Of a stretch of DNA of 64,000 bases, positions 8,523 to 15,746 are shown piece by piece. The number at the start of each line of letters is the position of its first letter. Position 1 is the first letter of the stretch. The notes below the pieces were generated by a model. It made no database searches and was not told the DNA's origin. It was given only the letters and a program-made list of their open reading frames with translations. The translations under genes were made by a program, and so were the position numbers. This stretch comes from an uncultured Methanoregula sp. (GTDB lineage Archaea > Halobacteriota > Methanomicrobia > Methanomicrobiales > Methanospirillaceae): positions 2,150,153 through 2,214,152 of the forward strand of contig NZ_OY759744.1 of assembly GCF_963662735.1 (NCBI RefSeq). The letters run 5' to 3'.

Positions 8523-10004
8523 TTATTCTTTCCATCCTGTTTCGCAGGGTATATCCGTGACTGCGGTTATCGCTTCCCTGCCGGTATCAGCCCCACGGTT
8601 GTTGCTGTGCTTTGAACCGAAGACAAAGTACAGGCAGAGTCCGATGAGCATCCAGACAATGAACCTGAGCTGGGTTACGACCGGGAGCACAAGAATGAGG
8701 GCTGCGCAGGAAATGATGCACAGGACCGGGAGCCACGGCATGCACGGGCACCGGAACGGCCGCACGCGGTGAGGATCGACTTTACGCAGGACAAGGACGC
8801 CGATGGCAACAATGATGAAGGCTGCAAGTGTCCCGATGTTCACGAGTTCGGCTATCACATCAAGCGAAACAAATCCCGCCAGGAGTGCGGTTAAGATACC
8901 GACAACAAGGGTCACTTTTGCCGGCGTCCTGAATTTTTTATGGATTTCGCTGAAAAAATCCGGGAGCAGGCCGTCGCGGGCCATGGCAAAGAAGATCCGG
9001 GTCTGGCCGTACAGGGCGACGAGTATAACCGATGTGATACCGCACAATGCGCCGACCGAAATGAGGGCTGCCCCCCAGGTGATCCCGATCCGCTCCAGGG
9101 CAAAGGCAACCGGGGCGCTGGTCTGGAGGAAATCCGCTGATGGCACCATGCCGGTGAGGACTGCTGCAACCGCGACATAGAGGACCATGACGACAACCAC
9201 GGAAGCGATAATCCCTAGAGGCAGGTTCCTCTGCGGGTTCTCGACTTCCTCGGCCGCGGTCAGTACGGCATCGAACCCGATGTAAGCAAAGAAAACTATC
9301 GCCGCCCCGGCAAGCACACCGCTCCAGCCAAAGGGCATGAACGGGTGCCAGTTCACGGCCTCGATATGGCCGTACCCGAGGATAAGGAAGAGCAGGATCA
9401 CTGCGACATTGACGACCACGATGATGGTGTTGAGCCGGGCGCTCTCTTTCATGCCTATGATGAGAACCGCGGTGATGACGAGAATGATAAGCATTGCCGG
9501 AATATTCACAAATCCGCCGGCAACCCCGGGCGGGTTGATGAGTGTGGGTGGGAGTGCGATTCCCGCAGCCGAGAGCAGGCTCACGACATAGGCGGACCAT
9601 CCCACGGCAACAGCCGATATCGAGACTGCATATTCGAGGACCAGGTCCCAGCCGATGATCCATGCCCAGATCTCCCCGAGCGAGGCATAACAGTAGGTGT
9701 ACGCGCTTCCCGCTACCGGGACCATTGCTGAAAATTCCGCATAGCAGAGCGCTGCAAGGATGCAGATGAGCCCGGAGATAACGAACGAGAGGATGATCGA
9801 CGGCCCTGAATATTTTGCGGCTGCAACACCGGTGATGACAAAGATCCCGGTTCCTACCACGGCACCGATACCGAGCAGCACCAGTTCATAGGGTTGCAGC
9901 ACCCGCTGGAGGCCTTTTTCCCCCTGGCAGTGTTCCATGAGATGTTCGATCGGTTTTGTTCTGAACATCCGATGGTTTTTCAAAAATTCAAAAAACGATG
10001 CCAT
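8523..10004 (-). CDS. APC-superfamily amino acid permease (paralogue)
   Basis: A 493-residue permease, clearly paralogous to the one at 456-2012 along its whole length. It shares YELVLLGIGAVVGTGIFVITGVAA (residues ~38-61), the EFSAMVPVAGSAYTYCY helix, GEIWAWIIGWDLVLEY, and FFAYIGFDAVLTAAEEVENPQRNLPLGI. About twelve membrane helices are present. The start is ATG at 10004. The N-terminus (FFEFLKNHRMFRTKPIEHLMEHC) also matches the paralogue's (FFNHSMFRRKPVQDLH), which supports both starts. Unlike the first copy, no 21-bp motif lies directly upstream. The amino acid substrate is unknown. Confidence 0.92.
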   Translation of the reverse strand: MASFFEFLKNHRMFRTKPIEHLMEHCQGEKGLQRVLQPYELVLLGIGAVVGTGIFVITGVAAAKYSGPSIILSFVISGLICILAALCYAEFSAMVPVAGSAYTYCYASLGEIWAWIIGWDLVLEYAVSISAVAVGWSAYVVSLLSAAGIALPPTLINPPGVAGGFVNIPAMLIILVITAVLIIGMKESARLNTIIVVVNVAVILLFLILGYGHIEAVNWHPFMPFGWSGVLAGAAIVFFAYIGFDAVLTAAEEVENPQRNLPLGIIASVVVVMVLYVAVAAVLTGMVPSADFLQTSAPVAFALERIGITWGAALISVGALCGITSVILVALYGQTRIFFAMARDGLLPDFFSEIHKKFRTPAKVTLVVGILTALLAGFVSLDVIAELVNIGTLAAFIIVAIGVLVLRKVDPHRVRPFRCPCMPWLPVLCIISCAALILVLPVVTQLRFIVWMLIGLCLYFVFGSKHSNNRGADTGREAITAVTDIPCETGWKE

Positions 10005-10113
10005 GCCATCCTGCCAGAGTGTGACGTATCCACGGGGGGTTCATGCTGCAGACCTGTTTCCGGTTATTGTTCTGAAAAACGAAATGGTGTACCGGCAGGA
10101 CCGCAGGGGCGGC

Positions 10114-10599
10114 TCACCGGACTTCAAAATCCAGGGAGAAATGCTGTTCGGCTCCTGTTTCCGGTTCCCACCACCGCTTGCAGGTGGCGGAGAACGATTT
10201 TTTCCCGGACGCATTGGGAGTGATGGTGATGTGGCGCCATCCTCCCTGACCGGTTATCCTGCCGGTGGGATCCGGGTAGATGTACGAGTCATCGAGAATC
10301 GTGATCCCGTTGCTGCCGGAAACATCCCACTGGTATCCTGTCGAGGGGTTTTCCGGCAGCCGGATTGCCACGACATCGTCCGGGTGGATGGTGGTCAGGG
10401 TACCGTTGTCCCATTCGGTATACATCCGGTATTGCGCATCGGGGGCTTTTTCGCTCCCCATGACCGGGGTTTTCTGCTCTCCCGTGATCGTTTTGTAAAC
10501 TTCGGTCATCCCGAACGCCACGGTAAGGCTCAGGACAATCATAATGCCTATCCACAGGTATTGTTTTTTGGTCATTGGGTTCCTCACGGTCGGGTTCAT
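10114..10599 (-). CDS. Chagasin-family (I42) protease inhibitor-like protein
   Basis: A 161-residue protein with an N-terminal membrane anchor or signal (LWIGIMIVLSLTVAFGM) and an exported beta-rich domain. The three I42 inhibitor loops are visible: NPSTGYQWDV (residues ~82-91), a glycine-rich GQGGWRHITI loop (~116-125), and KRWWEPET (~140-147), matching the NPTTGY, GxGG and RPW signatures of chagasin. These loops block the active site of papain-like cysteine proteases. Start: ATG at 10599, with 10575 as an alternative. It is divergent from the thioredoxin-like lipoprotein, with a copy of the 21-bp motif between them. Its protease target is unknown; protection against external proteases is inference. 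Confidence 0.75.
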   Translation of the reverse strand: MNPTVRNPMTKKQYLWIGIMIVLSLTVAFGMTEVYKTITGEQKTPVMGSEKAPDAQYRMYTEWDNGTLTTIHPDDVVAIRLPENPSTGYQWDVSGSNGITILDDSYIYPDPTGRITGQGGWRHITITPNASGKKSFSATCKRWWEPETGAEQHFSLDFEVR

Positions 10600-10657
10600 A
10601 TTTCCCGATCTCGTAGTATACCATCCGGTTTTCTTAAAATGGCTTTAACGTGGCGTT

Positions 10658-10678
10658 GAGTGAAAAGATTTTTGCGGT
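10658..10678 (+). promoter_or_regulatory. Copy of the recurring motif in a divergent promoter region
   Basis: GAGTGAAAA-GATT-TTTGCGGT, between the I42-like gene (start 10599, minus) and the thioredoxin-like gene (start 10730, plus). A TATA-like AATTATATCT follows at ~10694. Confidence 0.5.
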
Positions 10679-10729
10679 CATTGGTGCCGGATCCCAAGGA
10701 ATTATATCTGGCCCCGGTCCAGTTCAGGT

Positions 10730-11326
10730 ATGGGCACCATACGAAGACAGGGACCGGTCCTCCCCCTAATGCCGGTATTCCTTCTTCTGGCCATCCTGTT
10801 GTCTGCCGGATGCACCGGCCCGGGTCCTTCCCCCCGGAACCCGGACCCGGCTTCACCCATGTCCTCCGCTGCGTACGACAACCAGTCATGGATGAATTAC
10901 CCCCTGGCAGATTTGGCCGGGAAAGGAAATTTCAGCGTGAATGCCTTTCCCGGAAAGACCGTGCTGGTGCCGGTTGTCTCCACAGCCTGCCCGACCTGCA
11001 TTGTCCAGCTGGTCCGGCAGCTGGACGAGATCGACCGGCTTTCCGGTGTCCATGACGGGAGCATCGTTGTCGTGTCCCTGGATCTCGATCCCGCGGATGG
11101 GCCGGGCTTCATCGCGACCTATGCCAACCGGTCCCGGGCCAGCGGGTACTCTGCCCGTTCGCCAACTGCCCTTACCCTGCAGGTCCTTGACACATTCGGG
11201 CCGTTTTCTATTGGTACGGATACTATTCCCGTGATCCTTGTCTGCCCGGATGGGCATGCCCTCCTTCTCCCGTCCGGTCTCAAGACTTCAGAAATGCTCA
11301 ATGCAATGATATCGGAAAAGTGCTGA
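10730..11326 (+). CDS. Thioredoxin-like lipoprotein
   Basis: A 198-residue protein with a signal helix (LMPVFLLLAILLSAGC) ending in a lipobox Cys, then a thioredoxin-fold domain. The active-site motif CPTC sits in VLVPVVSTACPTCIVQLVRQLDEI (residues ~84-87), and a cis-Pro-type segment TIPVILVCPDG occurs ~80 residues later. It is therefore an exported TlpA/Sco-like thiol oxidoreductase. The ATG is ~30 nt after a TATA-like AATTATATCT. The CcdA-like gene begins 1 bp after the stop, so the pair probably moves electrons across the membrane: CcdA carries reducing equivalents out and this protein uses them on extracytoplasmic thiols. The substrate is unknown. Confidence 0.82.
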   Translation: MGTIRRQGPVLPLMPVFLLLAILLSAGCTGPGPSPRNPDPASPMSSAAYDNQSWMNYPLADLAGKGNFSVNAFPGKTVLVPVVSTACPTCIVQLVRQLDEIDRLSGVHDGSIVVVSLDLDPADGPGFIATYANRSRASGYSARSPTALTLQVLDTFGPFSIGTDTIPVILVCPDGHALLLPSGLKTSEMLNAMISEKC

Positions 11327-11327
11327 C

Positions 11328-12008
11328 ATGGATGCCGCTACCCTGTTCTGGTTGTCGTTCCTTGCGGGGATTTATGCCTCGGTCGGCTCGCCCTGCGCTC
11401 TTGTACTGTACCCGGGCTATCTTTCGTTCCTTGCCGGACGATCAGGAGACAGCCAGCGCCTGCCCTGGCCGCTGCTGTTTGGTATTGCGGTTGCTGCCGG
11501 TGTCATAACGGGAATGCTTGCAGCCGGTATCCTGTTTATCCTGGTGCTGGCCATTGCCGGGGAAACCGGGCGCATTGCCATAACCTCATCAGCATTTGTT
11601 CTTCTCCTGATCCTCTCGCTCCTGCTGATTCTCGATATCGGTTACGGGCGCCTGGCAAAACCTTTTCCATTCCCCCGGGTGGAGCGCCCTCTCTTTGCGG
11701 CATTTCTCCTTGGCCTGGGCTTTGGGATTATTATCCTGCCCTGCAATGCTGCGCCGGTCGTGATCCTTTTTGCGCTGGCATCGTCAGCACCGGGTTTCAC
11801 CACGGGCCTGGGATCATTTTTCTGGTTTGGTATCGGCATAACGTTCCCGCTCCTTGTGCTTGCCGGCCTTTCCCAGGCACGGAACCGGCAGATCATGGGA
11901 TTCCTGACCGGCCACCGCCGGGCTATCCGGCTTGTGGCTGGTATTATGATGCTCGCGATTTCCGTGGGGTATCTTACCCTGCTCGCCTTTCCCCGGTTTT
12001 TCTTCTGA
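11328..12008 (+). CDS. ccdA: CcdA/DsbD-type transmembrane electron transfer protein
   Basis: A 226-residue protein with about six membrane helices. The N-terminal helix has the CcdA signature FLAGIYASVGSPCALVLYPGYLSFLAG, including the SPC-x-LxxxPxY pattern, and a second Cys occurs in FGIIILPCNAAPVVILFA (residues ~140-150), the usual pair of redox cysteines in this family. It carries electrons from cytoplasmic thioredoxin to an outside acceptor, here most likely the adjacent lipoprotein, whose stop is 1 bp upstream. Its 3' end is overlapped by the antisense 3' end of the receiver gene annotated at 11814-12602. Confidence 0.8.
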   Translation: MDAATLFWLSFLAGIYASVGSPCALVLYPGYLSFLAGRSGDSQRLPWPLLFGIAVAAGVITGMLAAGILFILVLAIAGETGRIAITSSAFVLLLILSLLLILDIGYGRLAKPFPFPRVERPLFAAFLLGLGFGIIILPCNAAPVVILFALASSAPGFTTGLGSFFWFGIGITFPLLVLAGLSQARNRQIMGFLTGHRRAIRLVAGIMMLAISVGYLTLLAFPRFFF

Positions 12009-12602
12009 TGCTCCAGTGGCATTTTCCTGTACCTGTGTCCGTTCATGCGGATGATTAGGGAATAAAACAGATCTGTGCTGAAAGCCGGGATCAAAAACTG
12101 CCGGGTCCGTTGTCATGGATATGGATATCGGTAGGCAGGACCGGCTTTTTGTTTTATGGCCTGGTGATGCCGGCAATTTCCCGGGGGAATCCTGATCTTC
12201 TTTCCATTCCCCGTTTTTTCTAATCTTCCGGTTCTCCAGTGTGTCGGTGATCGCATCACCGAGTTCAGCATACCGGGCCCGGGCATCGATCCCTTTCTGG
12301 ATATAGGAACCTGACTCTTCGTTCAATGCCCGGGTGATATTTTTTTCACGCTCCCATACCGTGAACAGGATGAACGGGATCGTATTCCCTGCATTTCTAA
12401 TCTTTCTTAAAAAAAGGATCCCATCCATCTCCGACATCTGGTAATCGGAGACAATGACATCGAAGTTCCCTGATTTCAGCAGGGTAAGTGCAACGGGAGC
12501 AGAACAAGCGGTGGTTACGCTGAACCGGCCGTTTTGCTCAAGAAATATTTTCCCGAGTGCAAGCACATCCTCTTCGTCATCCACATACAGCACATGGATC
12601 AC
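11814..12602 (-). CDS. Response-regulator receiver protein with aberrant C-terminal tail
   Basis: A 262-residue frame. Residues 1-~130 are a receiver domain: YVDDE acidic pair, phosphoacceptor Asp53 in DVIVSDYQM, and PFILFTVWERE and YIQKG at the positions of the conserved Thr and Lys. It resembles the receivers at 20506 and 21737, but the segment after the conserved Thr is diverged. After ~145 residues the frame becomes low-complexity and basic, and its last 195 bp lie antisense to the end of ccdA. The tail is probably not a domain but readthrough after a truncation or frameshift. It is the last gene of the SatP-MCP-CheW set (20 bp after cheW) and may work as a CheY-like output. Confidence 0.6.
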   Translation of the reverse strand: MIHVLYVDDEEDVLALGKIFLEQNGRFSVTTACSAPVALTLLKSGNFDVIVSDYQMSEMDGILFLRKIRNAGNTIPFILFTVWEREKNITRALNEESGSYIQKGIDARARYAELGDAITDTLENRKIRKNGEWKEDQDSPGKLPASPGHKTKSRSCLPISISMTTDPAVFDPGFQHRSVLFPNHPHERTQVQENATGASEEKPGKGEQGKIPHGNREHHNTSHKPDSPAVAGQESHDLPVPCLGKAGKHKERERYADTKPEK

Positions 12603-12622
12603 GGAAATTGCACCCCGGTGTA

Positions 12623-13156
12623 TTACAGCGATGCATCAATGTCGCTGAGCAACTGTTTGATATCGATCCAGATGATCAGTTCGTTAATCTCCTTGTCTTT
12701 TATCTTAACTTTCCGCTTGATAATCCCGATGATGGACGTCTCTTCCTTGCTCACGGACGCGGAAGTATAATCCACCTGGTTATCCTCGAATGTCGATACG
12801 GAAGTAACATCGTCGACAAGAATGCCTATCTTCGATTTGGCAATCTTGTCGTCAAGGACAATAATCCGCGAGGATTCAAGCGATGTGATACTTTCCTCGG
12901 TGATGTTCAGCCGTTGTTTGAGATCAATTATCATCGTGATCTCGCCGCGGAGATCGATGATTCCGCGTACATAGGTTGGCACGTTAGGAAGTTTGGTGAT
13001 GGTAGTATATTCCACCACTTCCTTGACATCGAACAAGTCGATAGCAAAATGTTCACTTCCCAGCACGAATTCGACAACCTGGATAGAATTTGGCATTTTT
13101 TCAGGAATTGCGGAATTCTTTACCATTGCTACAGGTTCGCTTGCTTTTACGGCCAT
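12623..13156 (-). CDS. cheW: CheW-like chemotaxis adaptor
   Basis: A 177-residue protein whose core (IQVVEFVLGSEHFAIDLFDVKEVVEYTTITKLPNVPTYVRGIIDLRGEITMIIDLKQRLNI) is a textbook CheW domain: LPNVPxxVRGIIxLRG and IDLK. CheW couples methyl-accepting chemotaxis proteins to the CheA kinase at the inner face of the membrane. It begins with ATG at 13156, preceded by GGGAGGG, and follows the MCP gene by 18 bp on the same strand. No cheA lies in the window, so the partner kinase must be encoded elsewhere. Confidence 0.9.
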   Translation of the reverse strand: MAVKASEPVAMVKNSAIPEKMPNSIQVVEFVLGSEHFAIDLFDVKEVVEYTTITKLPNVPTYVRGIIDLRGEITMIIDLKQRLNITEESITSLESSRIIVLDDKIAKSKIGILVDDVTSVSTFEDNQVDYTSASVSKEETSIIGIIKRKVKIKDKEINELIIWIDIKQLLSDIDASL

Positions 13157-13174
13157 GGGTGATTCCCTCCCGTG

Positions 13175-14653
13175 CTAGTCCACCCTGAACCGCTTGTTGG
13201 CTTCCATGGCCTGGACTGCAGTATTGTTGACATCCTGGATCATGTGCGTAATCTCGTCGATAGCCGCCGCCGATTCTTCCGTTGCCGCGGCTGCATCACC
13301 TGCTTCTTTTGCAGTCCGTTCGATCAGGTTGGCCACTTCATGGACACTTGCCGTGATCTCCTCTGTGGTTGCTGCCTGCTCCTCGGTAGCGGCTGCGACT
13401 TCGGAGGCACTGTTCGCAACCGTTTCTGCAGCTCTCTGGATCTCCCTGAAGGCTTCGAGTGCCTGTTGTGATTCCTGCAGTCCCTTGTGGACGAGAACCT
13501 TGGATCCTTCCATTGCGTCCGTTGCTTTCCTGGTGGCAAGATTGAGCTGGGTGATCATCTCCTCGATCTTTTCCGCACTGGAACGGGATTCCTGAGCCAG
13601 CGATTTGACTTCCGATGCAACGACTGCAAAGCCCCTGCCGTGTTCCCCGGCCCGGGCTGCTTCGATGGCCGCATTGAGGGCAAGCAGGTTGGTCTGGCTG
13701 GCAAGGTCACGGATCAGGACAATGATCTTCCCGATATCGTTCATCTGTTTCTCGATATCCTTGACAATCCCGTACACGTTGTTCGTGGACGTTGTGATCT
13801 CGGTCATATTCTTGTTGACATCCCCGGCAAGGACGGCACCGCTCTTGGCCGATGTATTTGCATTATTTGCCTGGGATGATACACTCTCCATGCTGGATGT
13901 AATTTCCTCGACCGCCGCACTCATGTCCTGCATAGCTTTTGTCATCTGTTCTACGCCTTCGGATGCTTTCTGGGCATTCTCTGAGACAACACCAGAGTTC
14001 TTTGCAATCTGGTTGACGCTCTTTGAGGCATCGTCAACACTTCTCGATGCATTATCTGCAGCAGAAGTCAGGGAGACCATTTGTTTGTTGACAGCCCTGA
14101 TATTCACCTGGAGGTTTGCGATAATCCCGCGGACGGATGTCCTCAGTTTTGTGAGAACCTCGAACGTGTCCTGAAGATCAGGATCCTTGGGTGCTTCGAC
14201 CGTATGGGAGACCGTCAGATCACCTGCAGCCATCTTGTCATAGGCTTGTATGAATTCGTCTATCTCGCGGCCCATGTATTCCCGGTTCTTTTCGATCCTG
14301 GTGATGTCACTGTACGTGATATAGACAAATTTTACATTCCCGTCACTCACCAGCGGAACGTTACCCCGGGCAACAATGTGCAGACCAGATGGCGATTCAA
14401 AGGTGCTCTGGCCATTGGTTACCCGCCGGCTGTTAATTGCATCGGTAACCGATTCACCGGAGTCTTTGAGATACTTGATCATTCCCTGAGCCCGCAAATC
14501 GGAATATTTTATTGCCAGTAACCTGTCTTTGCTGTACCCGATCATCTTACAGAAGGTTTCGTTTGCCATGAGAAACCTGAGATTGGTGTCCACAACTGCC
14601 TGGGGCAGGGGACTCTTTTCAAACATTTCGATAAAATCCTGTAATTCTACCAT
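13175..14653 (-). CDS. Soluble PAS-containing methyl-accepting chemotaxis protein
   Basis: A 492-residue protein from ATG 14653, chosen because GGTGAG precedes it at good spacing; a GTG at 14662 overlaps the upstream stop. An N-terminal PAS domain ([29 protein letters not shown], residues ~15-125) is followed by a HAMP-like linker ([23 protein letters not shown]) and a long coiled-coil signalling domain with the invariant hairpin tip [29 protein letters not shown]. No transmembrane segment is seen, so it senses a cytoplasmic signal. It sits between a SatP-like acetate transporter and cheW, which suggests a link to acetate or intracellular energy status; that is inference. Confidence 0.92.
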   Translation of the reverse strand: MVELQDFIEMFEKSPLPQAVVDTNLRFLMANETFCKMIGYSKDRLLAIKYSDLRAQGMIKYLKDSGESVTDAINSRRVTNGQSTFESPSGLHIVARGNVPLVSDGNVKFVYITYSDITRIEKNREYMGREIDEFIQAYDKMAAGDLTVSHTVEAPKDPDLQDTFEVLTKLRTSVRGIIANLQVNIRAVNKQMVSLTSAADNASRSVDDASKSVNQIAKNSGVVSENAQKASEGVEQMTKAMQDMSAAVEEITSSMESVSSQANNANTSAKSGAVLAGDVNKNMTEITTSTNNVYGIVKDIEKQMNDIGKIIVLIRDLASQTNLLALNAAIEAARAGEHGRGFAVVASEVKSLAQESRSSAEKIEEMITQLNLATRKATDAMEGSKVLVHKGLQESQQALEAFREIQRAAETVANSASEVAAATEEQAATTEEITASVHEVANLIERTAKEAGDAAAATEESAAAIDEITHMIQDVNNTAVQAMEANKRFRVD

Positions 14654-14658
14654 TGTTC

Positions 14659-15285
14659 TCACCCGAGTCTGATAACCTGTTCTTTATACACTTCGTTCAT
14701 TACCTGCCCAAGGCCCGTGTACATCGCGGAGAGCCCGCAGATTATTCCTTCAATGCCTGCGACCTGGAGAATCGTTACATTGCCCAGCGCATTTCCCACG
14801 ATCAGGAGAAGGAATAATACGGTCAGGAGCCCGAAAACGACCTGGAGCGCCCGGGAAATTCTCAGCGTGATGATGAACATCACCAGGGAGAACAGTCCCC
14901 AGATTGCAAGGAAAGATACCAGCGCTTCTTTGGGCACAGCCGCACTCCACCCGAAGGCCGGCATAAGCAGCAGGCCCACAAGGGAAATCCAGAAGAAACC
15001 ATAGGAGATGAATGCGGTCATCCCGAAGGTATTGTTCTTTTTCCATTCCATGATCCCGGCAATAATCTGGGCAACTCCCCCGTAGAAGATCCCGATTGCA
15101 AAAATGGTTGATCCGATAGCAAAGAGCCCTGCATTGTGCAGGTTCAGCATCACCGTTGTCATGCCAAAGGCAAGAAGACCCAGCGGTGCCGGGTTTGCCG
15201 TGGTATCCAGAATTTTCATTGAATTTGCATTGTTCTCTGTACAAGTCATTTCAGTCATCTCTGTCGTTGCGTGCATCTCCTGCAT
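14659..15285 (-). CDS. satP: GPR1/FUN34/YaaH (SatP) acetate/succinate transporter
   Basis: A 208-residue protein with six membrane helices. The family signature [23 protein letters not shown] starts at residue ~32, and [21 protein letters not shown] (the FYGGxxQxxAGxxExxxGNTF pattern) follows. Members carry acetate or succinate across the membrane, and homologues are common in methanogens. The N-terminal ~30 residues are polar and Met/Thr-rich, with several possible starts (15285, 15276, 15261). It is the first gene of a four-gene unit with the MCP, cheW and a receiver. Confidence 0.88.
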   Translation of the reverse strand: MQEMHATTEMTEMTCTENNANSMKILDTTANPAPLGLLAFGMTTVMLNLHNAGLFAIGSTIFAIGIFYGGVAQIIAGIMEWKKNNTFGMTAFISYGFFWISLVGLLLMPAFGWSAAVPKEALVSFLAIWGLFSLVMFIITLRISRALQVVFGLLTVLFLLLIVGNALGNVTILQVAGIEGIICGLSAMYTGLGQVMNEVYKEQVIRLG

Positions 15286-15339
15286 TGGGACGTTTTTTTG
15301 TGAGATAATGTTGATCTGATACGGCCTCCGGCCGGTTCA

Positions 15340-15495
15340 TCAATCGTCCGGGTTGTATGGCGGGCATTTTCCTGTGTCCTGGTTCCTGCTCGTTTCATTT
15401 TTTACCCAGTCGGAAACCATGCCCGTTTCTACCATCAGGTCAGTATACTGGATCCAGAGTGCATCGGTTTTTAGTGTGACATCCCTGTGTTCCAT
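15340..15495 (-). CDS. Small hypothetical protein, 51 residues
   Basis: Starts at ATG 15495 after a good GAGG ribosome site 8 nt upstream (an in-frame extension to 15666 looks non-coding). The protein MEHRDVTLKTDALWIQ... is hydrophilic, with two Trp and a Cys near the Pro-rich end (KCPPYNPDD). No family is recognised. It lies just before the SatP unit on the same strand, but 55 bp away, with its own A/T-rich upstream region. Confidence 0.5.
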   Translation of the reverse strand: MEHRDVTLKTDALWIQYTDLMVETGMVSDWVKNETSRNQDTGKCPPYNPDD

Positions 15496-15746
15496 GTTTT
15501 CATTCCTCGTTGGTTGTATTTTCAAAACCCCGGAGTGCTGACGGGTTTTATCCGGTTTTTTTCCAGTTTCATGGCGATTATCCGGATGCTTAAATGGGTT
15601 ACACGAATTCACTGAGATTCTGAATACAACAATATTCCCGAGGAAACAGCGGGTTAATAAAAACACTTAATTGCAATACCTTGATGCCTTGCATGAGACA
15701 CTAATGATATGCATTTTTTAGGAGTGCGAATGGAATGCAATTGTAA

